DNA of 64,000 nt from Furcasterigmium furcatum (taxonomy: Eukaryota > Ascomycota > Sordariomycetes > Glomerellales > Plectosphaerellaceae), in NCBI GenBank assembly GCA_001599815.1, contig BCIA01000002.1:2363831-2427830 (forward strand). Reading direction: 5' to 3'. Shown here piece by piece: positions 56,538-64,000 of the stretch. Numbering within the stretch: position 1 is the stretch's first letter; every line of letters starts with the position of its first letter. A program made the translations under genes and the position numbers. The notes under the pieces were generated by a model that saw only the letters and a list, made by a program, of their open reading frames with translations, was not told the DNA's origin and did no database searches.

Positions 56538-56956
56538 TTTGACGTTGGTTCAATGATCATATCTTCGAGAAATGCGAGCTAAGAAAAGGTATCGGGATGG
56601 TCGCTATACGCTCCCAGAGCCCGTGAGCCGGGGTTTCGTCAGGCGAAGATGCAGGTGGTGTTGCTCGACAGCCTTTGAGTTTCGATGTTGAAGTTGACGA
56701 GTCTCGTGTGTCGCGCTTCCCAGAACCTGGAACCCCAAAGAGAGCTCCCTGCCCGCGTTTCTAACGCCCCGTTTGGCGGGGCAGTTCTCCAGCTTGGGCG
56801 CTACGTCGCACCTCCATGCCTGTGCCGGTTGGTGCTGTTCCGGGCTTTAACCGGGCGGGGGCGGCCACGACTACCACCTATAGCTAGATACCTAGGTAGC
56901 CCCCAAGTGGCCAGGTCTATTAGTACTCACTTCGACAACATCGCCAGCAGAAGAAC
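56538..56956. promoter_or_regulatory. Divergent promoter PAN2 / small membrane protein
   Basis: 419 bases between outward start codons. No frame or clear TATA box is seen. Confidence 0.4.
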
Positions 56957-57370
56957 ATGATCGCGTTGGCAAGGATCCCATTTCTCTTGCATGCTGTGGT
57001 CGAGACCGCAGCCGCGAGCTCCTTTATCCTGAATCCAGGCTCCCAATTGCCCAGTCCCCCTCTCGAGTCCCAGTTGGTCCTTCAACTCGTAGGCGGCCTC
57101 TTGCTGTCAACCAACCTCATTTGCGTCGTCTTCATTACAAGGCCGGCCTTTGACAGCACCAGCAGGCTGGTCGCCGCATCATTAGCATTCTGGCACATCT
57201 GGCCAATGCGCAGAGCCTGGGTACGATTGTCGATGAAGACGGACCCGAGCAGAACTCGAGAAGCCGTGGCGCCGCGGGCTCTGGGCGGCCCAGCCTTGCA
57301 TATGGTCGTCCATGCTGCCCTATTTGGCATCTTGATGGCATCTGCATCGATCGGTGGCGTCGACACATGA
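56957..57370 (+). CDS. Small four-helix membrane protein, unknown
   Basis: Intronless, 137 residues. The ATG at 56957 begins MIALARIPFLLHAVVETAAA. Four hydrophobic stretches follow: residues 3-25, 40-62 (LVLQLVGGLLLSTNLICVVF), 70-90 (STSRLVAASLAFWHIWPM) and 112-132 (HMVVHAALFGILMASASIGG). The spacing, the GG in the second helix and the Trp/His pair (FWHIWPMRRAW) resemble small fungal conserved membrane proteins I know only as hypothetical. The 3' end lies 79 bp from the BFR2 stop (convergent). Shared promoter with PAN2. Function is unknown; a transcription bystander is possible, but the membrane pattern argues for a real gene. Confidence 0.65.
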   Translation: MIALARIPFLLHAVVETAAASSFILNPGSQLPSPPLESQLVLQLVGGLLLSTNLICVVFITRPAFDSTSRLVAASLAFWHIWPMRRAWVRLSMKTDPSRTREAVAPRALGGPALHMVVHAALFGILMASASIGGVDT

Positions 57371-57449
57371 ATTTTTCACATTCTGGACCGGGGTGTGGCG
57401 GTATCATAATTCCTTTGTTGCATTGAGCACATCTATGTAGAGGCGCTTC

Positions 57450-59347
57450 TCAGCTGCGAAAGAGCCTGAGACCCTCCTCTTCCGCATTTAAATCGTCCAT
57501 CTCCTCATCAGACACTCCCGCCTCCGTCAACTCCATCTTCTGGCCGAACAGCGTGCCGAACAACCGGTCAATGGCGTCCTGCTCCCATGACCTCCGGTCT
57601 TCGGGGGCCATGAAGTTCTGTAGCTTCTCGTGGATATTAAATCGCATCTTCCGACCCTTGCTGGCTCTCCGATCAACATGCTTCTTCGTCTTGGCCTCCT
57701 TCATCGCAGCCCACCTCACGGTGGCCAGCGAAGCGTTGCCGGCCTGTGCGCTCGTCTCGTCAGACGTACGCTGGTCGACGAGCTCCTTCAGCAACAGCTG
57801 GTAGAAATCCGCATCATCGTAGACGGCTTCGTCCTCGTTGACCTTGTTGGCGACCTGAACAGGGGCACACGAGCGCGGAGTTCTTGTGCGCTTGATCAGC
57901 CGGTCCGAGTTGACGAGCTGGTCCTCGAGCGAAGCAATGATGGACTGCTTCGAGTTCACGAGATTGCGGTTCTTGACCTCGACTGTGCTGTTCTTGGTCT
58001 TGTTGGACCAGGTCTCCAGCACCTTCTTGCGGTGCTTGGCCGTCCTGGCATGTTCTTCTTGGAGATGTTCCCACAGAGCATCAGTGTCGTCCGAGGTCCG
58101 CTTGCGCTTCTCTCCGGCAATCTGTTCTGGCAGAAGTGTTGCGCGCACGCTGTCCAGTGTGTCCAGGAGCTTCAAAGCAGCCTCCTCGGCAGCCTCGTAT
58201 GGCGCGGCCTCTTGGTCGGTCTCGCCCTCGAACGCGCCGAAGGAGTTTGTAGCAACAAGGGCCTTTTGCAGACGGATTCGGATGTTCAGGAGGCCATCGA
58301 AAGCCTTCCTTTGCTGCCGCACTGCAAGGCCCTTTTCGGCGTCCTGTTGAGCGGCGGCAGAGATGGTGGCGACAAGGGCTTTTTGTCCCTCGTTCATCAA
58401 CTTTCGCTGCTCGGCACGCGCGTCCGCAGAACGGACTTTGGACTTGGCCGTTGTGGTGTCGCCGTCGTCTGAGGCCTCGGAGTCAGCCTCAGAGTCATCC
58501 TCGTCGTCCTCTGCTTCCTCTTCCTCGTCGTCATCGTCGTCATTGTCGTCATCGTCGTCCGAAGCGGACAGTCCGTCGACGAGATCGTCTAGGCCGTCGC
58601 CTTCGAGTTCGGAATCACCCGTCTCTTCCTCGGCCTCTAGATCAAGGAGACCGCCGCCTTCGACATCATCCTCGTCCTCTTCCTCATCCTCGTCGTCAAG
58701 GCCGTCGATCTCTTCATCAGAGTCGGAGATGAAGTCAGCAGCGGTGGGCCTCTTCTTCCTCGCGCCGGCATCTTTAGGCTTGGAGCTTCCGCGAAAGACA
58801 AAGTCGCTGACCTTGTCCACGTCGCTTTCTCCAAATGCCTCGTCGCTGTCGATCTCGGCGTCGTCGTCGGCGAAGCGGGCGCTGTCGGCAGCAAGATCCG
58901 CGGTCTCGGGGTCGTCAAATTCTTCCGCGCTATCGTCTCCAGACTCCAAGTCTTCCTGAGCGTCCTCGAAATCTTCACTCTCCTCTCCGCTCTGTTCACT
59001 GTCTTCGAGGGCTTGTCGGCTGACGCGAGCGCCGCGGTATTGTGGACCTAGGGAAACGGTCTCCTTCTGTCGCAGCTTGCTCTTTCTGGGGAGAGTTATT
59101 AGATACGCAGAACAAGGGGTGGTATGATTGAGATTGCATGCTTACCCGACAGAAGCGTAGTGTTCTGTGCCAGCGAGATCGGCGCCCTCGTCACTTTCGC
59201 TTTCATCCTGGCTGTCTGGGATATCGGCTTCGGGATCGTGATCTGCGCCCGCAAGAATTAGTGATGGCCGTTGTTGATTGATGAGGATTTCATACCCTTG
59301 AGGGCCTTCTCCTCTTCCCATTCCGCAAATCTCTTGGGCCCAGCCAT
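57450..59347 (-). CDS. BFR2: BFR2/AATF-family ribosome biogenesis protein
   Basis: Three exons: 59296-59347, 59146-59242 and 57450-59085, giving 594 residues. Exon 1 encodes MAGPKRFAEWEEEKALK. The N-terminal third has long Asp/Glu tracts (for example SDDDDDNDDDDDEEEEAEDD), which leave a Ser-rich shadow frame on the other strand. A Leu/Ala-rich central part contains ATISAAAQQDAEKGLAVRQQ and LLNIRIRLQKALVATNSFG, the AATF/Che-1 region, and the C-terminal TRAUB domain includes VDRRASKGRKMRFNIHEKLQ, NFMAPEDRRSW and AIDRLFGTLFGQK. Yeast Bfr2 acts in the nucleolar small-subunit processome. Another biogenesis gene, BUD22, is elsewhere in this window without linkage. Confidence 0.94.
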
Positions 59348-59655
59348 GGCGGTTGGTTTGTTGTGGAAGTTTGGTGTCACTCAGCACTCGCTCGCGGGGG
59401 ACGGTTGGCGCTGCATCGGGAGCCAAAAAATATCAACTGCCAGAACTTTTTGGTGGTCACACGCGGCAGAATCGGGAGCCCGTGGGCGGTCCGTCCCCAC
59501 CCCTGACACGGGCCACGGAGTCACGTGGGCGGGAGGTCGCCTCTGTTTCCCCGTATATCCGAGTTCCACGCGCTGAGGGGCGCTCACTTTTAGAGGGGAC
59601 AGACAGACAAGAACATCGTCACGCAAAGGGGGCCCCCCGGTGAGGACCCGTGGCC
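59348..59655. promoter_or_regulatory. Divergent promoter BFR2 / Zn2Cys6, with CACGTG
   Basis: 308 bases. A CACGTG palindrome (59522-59527) lies near the middle, about 130 bp before the regulator's ATG and 175 bp before the BFR2 ATG. Cbf1-type bHLH proteins bind this site. Confidence 0.45.
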
Positions 59656-62382
59656 ATGGAACAGATCGAGTCACAGGCCAGCGACCTGCGTTACCTCACG
59701 CAAGCACCGGTTCCGCTGCCAGGTGACCGGCAGCACGCTCAGCAAGCAAGGGGCGGCGGCGGTGGCATTGGCTTTTCTCCACACAATCAGACAGCCCATT
59801 CCGCCCATTCGCACGTCGTCCAGTCGCCAACTCTTTCCGCGACAGCCGGAGACAATTCCGCTCATCCCACAGGGGTCCCGCAAGACATCGACGGCGCCCA
59901 CGCAGGGAAGAGGAAGTCTGACGACGACGGGCTGACCGGCAAGCAGCAGAGGAGCAAAAGGAATAGAGTGAGTTTTCCATCCTGCCCGTGCCCGTCGATT
60001 GCCCGTGAGAGGGACGTGAGGCTGACTCCCGGGTTTGTTTGTTGTGTGTAGTACATCTCCATTGCCTGGTAAGATCCCGATGCCTACCTCCCTCGTACGA
60101 TCCTCCACTTGGTCGTGCTGTCTCTCCGTCTGGCTTGTCACTGTTCACTAACCCATGCTTGCCACCTTCAGCAATGAGTGCAAGCGCCGCAAGATCAAGT
60201 GCAATGGCGAGACGCCCTGCCAGAGATGCGGCAACCTCAACCTCGCCTGCCTCTATGCGCCCAACTGCTGTTCCAACTCCTTCAAGGACTCGGATGAGTA
60301 CAAGACCATGTCGGCCCAGCTAGCCCATCTTCAGGAGGAGGTCGACAATCTCTCGCAGACCATGACTAGCCTGCGTTCTGAGACATTACGACTCGCTCCC
60401 ATCCAGGAGAACTCTCACAAAGTGCTGCCCTTCCCCTCGGCCGCCGTAGGAGCATCGCCTTCCAGCTCCATGTCGTCTCATCAGCGCCCAGAGATGGCCC
60501 ACGTCAGACCTCATGTTTTCCGTGGACCCACCAGCATGGCCTTCAGTCTTGATGTCGCCAGAGACACCATCCACAATATGGGCTATAGACCCCCTGACGA
60601 CGGAGAAGACCAGAATGCAGCCTCGTCGGATGAAGGCCCTTCACGCGGTCTGCCTCCTGATACAGCCTCAGACCCCTTGTGGGACATTGGCAAAGACGAG
60701 ATGGTGCGGCTTTGCCGCCTCTATGTCGAGGAGCTCGGCATCATGTATCCGGTCATCACCATCCAAGATGTCATCGAACATGCCCGCAATCTGTCCGCTT
60801 ATATGGACTCGACTCGCAAGCCTAGCATGGCTCCCGACCTTTTCGACGACCAGACGCTGCTCCTGAAGATGATCATAGTTTGTGCGCTTGTTGTCGAGGA
60901 ACACGGCCAGAGCGAGAGGGCCATGAGGCTGTTCGACAACGCGGAACCCTTCATCTACAAGAAGCTACTTGCGGAGCCCTGTAACTTCCACAACATCCCC
61001 CTCATGGCCCTCGTCTCTGCCTTCAGATTTCTCTCTGGTGACGAGGTGTTGGCATGGCGTGTCGGGGGGCAGGTTGTGCGGCTGTGCATTGAGCTGGGCA
61101 TCCACCAGCGTACGGGGCTGATGAAGATCCCAAACGAGGAGGAGAGGAGGTTTGCCATCAACAGCTTTTGGGCCGTCTACGTCCTCGACAGACGATGGGC
61201 ATTTGGCACGGGACTGCCCTATGTCGTCCAGGACGAGGACATTGATCCTGAACTGCCCATGCCGGTAAGTCACAGTCGCCACAGAAGCCGCGATCGTTCC
61301 TTCTGACACCATCACCTCAGGATGAGCACCCGTATCTCGTCGCCATGGTCACTTATTCGAGACTGGCCGCCAAAGTGTGGCGACAAGTTGCTCACTCCGG
61401 GCCCATCCTGGCGAGGGAACTTCGTCACCATGACATTGAGAAGATCGATCAGGAGATTCTCCAGTGGTATGAGCACGTTCCTGAAGAAGTGAAGCTTCGA
61501 AACTGGGACAAGGAGAAGCAAATGACTTCGACGCCGTCGTACAACCTCCAGAGGCTTCGCATCTGGACGTATCTGCGGCTGAACCAGGTATGCATGCCGC
61601 TTTTCTTTCGACTTCCCTGCTGTACTGACTGGCCGCTTCGCCAGATACGCATCTGGCTTTACACGCCGCTGCTGCACAGCGCTACCAGCATTATGAGCAA
61701 CCTCACACAAGCACAGCGAGTCGTCGATTTGGCCAAGGACACTATCCGCTACCTTACTCATCTGAATAACGCCACCAACCTCTATCGTAAGCTGCAGGCT
61801 TTTTACCACCACTTCCTCAGCACAGCACTTGCAGTCCTGTTCCTAGCGTCAGTTCATGCTCCTGTTCGGTTCAGCCAAACATGCCGTGAAGAGTTCTATA
61901 TGGCTCTTGATCTCGTCAAGGACCTGTCTGCGAAGAGCTGGGTGTCCAAGCGGCTGTGGAGGACGATCAGCTCGCTCAAGGAGGTAGCGCCTCGCTTCGG
62001 GCTCCGACAGAACCTTGAAGATGATCCTCATAGCACGGCAGCTCTGACGATGGCTGGCCTGGCGACAGGCCGCGGATCAGCATCCAGTCCCGTACCCATC
62101 AGCCCTTTCGGTCATTCCATCCCGTCGGCAGCATCCAGCCTGCCAACACAGCAGTCGACGCCACGGATGGATAACAATGCGCAGCTTGCGAACAACGGCG
62201 CTAGGATTCAGAACGAGATGCGCCGCATGTTCGAGGGCTACATCGGAGCCAACGGTTTCGCTGGTGGCGATCAAGGCTTTGGTGGCACGATTCTCCCTCA
62301 TCCCGGCGCGCCAGGGGCCAACATGCCATCCTTCACGGCAACCGACACGACCGTGTTCCAGCATTTCAAGGATATGCTCTGA
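59656..62382 (+). CDS. Zn2Cys6 fungal transcription factor with 17-nt micro-exon
   Basis: Five exons: 59656-59967, 60052-60068, 60172-61264, 61321-61587 and 61645-62382, giving 808 residues. Exon 2 is 17 nt (YISIA plus two bases of the first zinc Cys). Joined to exon 3 it restores Cys110 and the cluster CNECKRRKIKCNGETPCQRC (Cys110, 113, 120, 126, 129, 136; C-x2-C-x6-C-x5-C-x2-C-x6-C). A short coiled coil follows (QLAHLQEEVDNLSQTMTSLR). The fungal_trans domain (about 225-480) has KDEMVRLCRLYVEELGIMYP and QVVRLCIELGIHQRTGLMKI. Intron 4 (61588-61644, 57 bp, stop-free) is a multiple of three. The C-terminal 150 residues are Pro/Gly/Ser-rich, a possible activation region. Targets are unknown; the gene is divergent from BFR2. 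Confidence 0.93.
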
Positions 62383-62563
62383 GTTGATGTATGCTACGCT
62401 CAAGATACCGTACACGAATTATGAATCTGTATCATGCGGCATCGCCTTCTCCGCCGCACATCCTATAGCTACTTACTCGAGAGATGTACCCTAGGGATTA
62501 ACTCCGAGATTGCGTTGAGCAGGTTCCTTCGGAAGCCTGACTCGGAGGCTCGCTCACAAATTC

Positions 62564-64000
62564 TCAGGGAATTTGATTTGTGACCTCTCTGGCCTTGTCG
62601 ATAACTGTTTCATCTTCAACGGATTTGCTGCCATGGTCGTCGTCCTCGTAAGGCGTCGCACCCATGTGCTTCCAGACTTGCTCGATCATCAACGTGTGAT
62701 CCTTCTCCTGGGCGTGGAACAGCAACTCAGTCTTGCCATCCGAAAGGTGAGTGATCGACCGGCTCTGTAAGATATTAGTGTCGCAGCCCTAGTTGGAGCG
62801 GTATTGGCAGACCGAAAAAATCACGGGCGCCCGTCAGGGATATACTAACCAAACCGAGTGTCAACTTGATGACACTGTCAGCCCATTGAGGGGTGTATCG
62901 GTATGTGGGCGCCTGACCCCTGATGGCCAGCGTCACGTTGTCGGCGACGAACTGAGCCTGCTTCATGGCGGCACGAGCATTAGGGTTCCGCACACCAGTC
63001 TGCGCAACGTCGCCACAGGCGTAGACGTTGGGGAGAGAGGCCGATTCGACCTGGAGGGTGGGCTTGACAAGGATGTGGCCCGACTCGGCGATGACTTCAG
63101 GGGCAATACCCCTGAGCAGCTCCGAAGAAGGCTTCTGGCCAGTGCAGTTCACCTGTTCCGCAGAGTTAGCCCAGAGCCCCTCAATCAGATTAGCAGGAGG
63201 TGCATTTTCTTACGCAAAAGTCGTATTCGAGCGTTGTCCCAGAGCGCAAAGTGAGTACCCCGGCCTCTGTGTCCTCGTTGACGACTCGCTCATTCAGGAG
63301 TACTTCAACACCGAGATCTTTGATACCCTTGAGAGCTGCTACCTGAAGCTCAGGGCCAAAGCGATTCATGACGGCCTCCCTCGAATGGATCAGGATGATT
63401 GTCTTCTCCGGGTAGAGCTCCTTGGCATCAGTTGCCAGCTCGACGCCGGCGGCACCACCACCGATCACGACAACCTTCTTCGATTCCTTGATGCGACCCT
63501 GGATCTGCTGGAGAAGCTTGATCCCCTCTTGCTTGTCTGTGGACCCGACTCGGGAGGGAAGCTTGAGTCCAACACCAGCACCGGTGGCGATGACGAGGTA
63601 GTCGTAAGCAATTTCTTCCTGGGTTCCTTCGATCCTGACCCTCTTTTCGGTGATACTCTCGACGCGGCGGTGTACCCATCGCACGAACTCCTTCGCCGCC
63701 GGTGGCAGATATGGTCCGTACGGGATGAAGGTCTTCGCTTCATGGCCCTCGATGACGCAGAACCGGGGCAGAGTCCAAGTGAACTGGTAGTGGGCATTGG
63801 GTTCGATGATGACGATGTTCCAGCTGCCGTCGAGCGGCAGCGAAGCAGCAATGAGACGGGCAGCATGGTAGCCTGCGAAGGAGGCGCCTATGACAACCAC
63901 GGTCCGAGGCTCGGCTCTCCCTGCTTCATCGCCATTGTTGAGTGTTTTGACCGGTTTGGCGGCGTTGCGAACGCCATAGCTGCGCCTGGCGTGGTCGACC
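62564..64000 (-). CDS. AIF/AMID-like FAD-dependent NAD(P)H oxidoreductase (5' truncated at window edge)
   Basis: Three exons visible: 63214-64000 (open to the window edge, so N-terminus missing), 62850-63152 and 62564-62764. The last exon (67 codons incl. stop) ends in VTNQIP. Rossmann motifs: VVVIGASFAGYHAARL for FAD, a variant GxSxxG, and KKVVVIGGGAAGVELATDAK for NAD(P)H. The second FAD-binding motif is LPNVYACGDVAQTGV. LEYDFCVNCTGQKPSSELLR spans the first intron. Four in-frame residue blocks upstream of the FAD motif continue past the edge without an ATG. The family contains apoptosis-inducing factor and type II NADH:quinone reductase relatives. The lack of a visible membrane segment leaves the location open. 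Donor GTTAGT of the second intron is weak. Confidence 0.87.

Noticed and set aside
1..64000. tRNA genes, transposons, CRISPR arrays, rRNA
   Set aside because: Scan for tRNA box B sequences, terminal repeats and long direct repeats by eye found none; absence is not proved without a dedicated search.

Overview
The window is nuclear DNA of a filamentous ascomycete (Pezizomycotina). The class Sordariomycetes is my best guess from protein style, not a demonstrated placement. Evidence for a filamentous fungus: short 49-100 bp introns with GTRNGT-like donors and CTRAY branch points near the acceptor; GC-rich, C-ending codons; and typical fungal families (Zn2Cys6 regulator, type III polyketide synthase, ATG13, HSE1, IND1, BUD22, BFR2, PAN2). 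Coding models below were spliced by hand from reading frame, splice signals and family recall. No database search was run. I found no rRNA, tRNA, CRISPR array or transposon.

Layout. 1-11 kb: the 3' part of a BTB/IBTK-like gene, then ATG13 (autophagy initiation) and HSE1 (ESCRT-0). 11-21 kb is the most accessory-looking part: a small secreted protein, an unknown membrane protein, a Dal5-family transporter next to a TauD-type sulfonate dioxygenase, and, after 2.7 kb without genes, a secreted cysteine-rich peptide with a defensin-like cysteine pattern. 22-30 kb: a DUF6699-like protein, homogentisate 1,2-dioxygenase, and a large acidic fungal protein with four copies of a 12-bp repeat at its start codon. 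30-36 kb: BUD22 (ribosome biogenesis), a short-chain dehydrogenase and a type III polyketide synthase. 37-48 kb is a housekeeping block: class II fructose-bisphosphate aldolase, a centrin-like EF-hand protein, IND1, the Tudor splicing factor SPF30, a TCO89-like TORC1 protein and a mitochondrial oxoglutarate/malate-type carrier. 47.7-52.4 kb has no convincing gene. 52-64 kb: PAN2 (12 exons), a small four-helix membrane protein, BFR2, a Zn2Cys6 transcription factor containing a 17-nt micro-exon, and an AIF-like FAD oxidoreductase cut by the window edge.

How genes may work together. The transporter (13.7-15.7 kb) and the TauD dioxygenase (17.0-18.3 kb) lie on the same strand and each has a TATA box about 140 bp before its ATG, so they look like a small sulfonate uptake and desulfonation module. 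The dehydrogenase and type III PKS are neighbours on the + strand and may form a minimal secondary-metabolite locus. Several pairs share short divergent promoters (BUD22/SDR, EF-hand/IND1, SPF30/TCO89, PAN2/small membrane protein, BFR2/Zn2Cys6). The remaining genes look like ordinary unlinked housekeeping genes.
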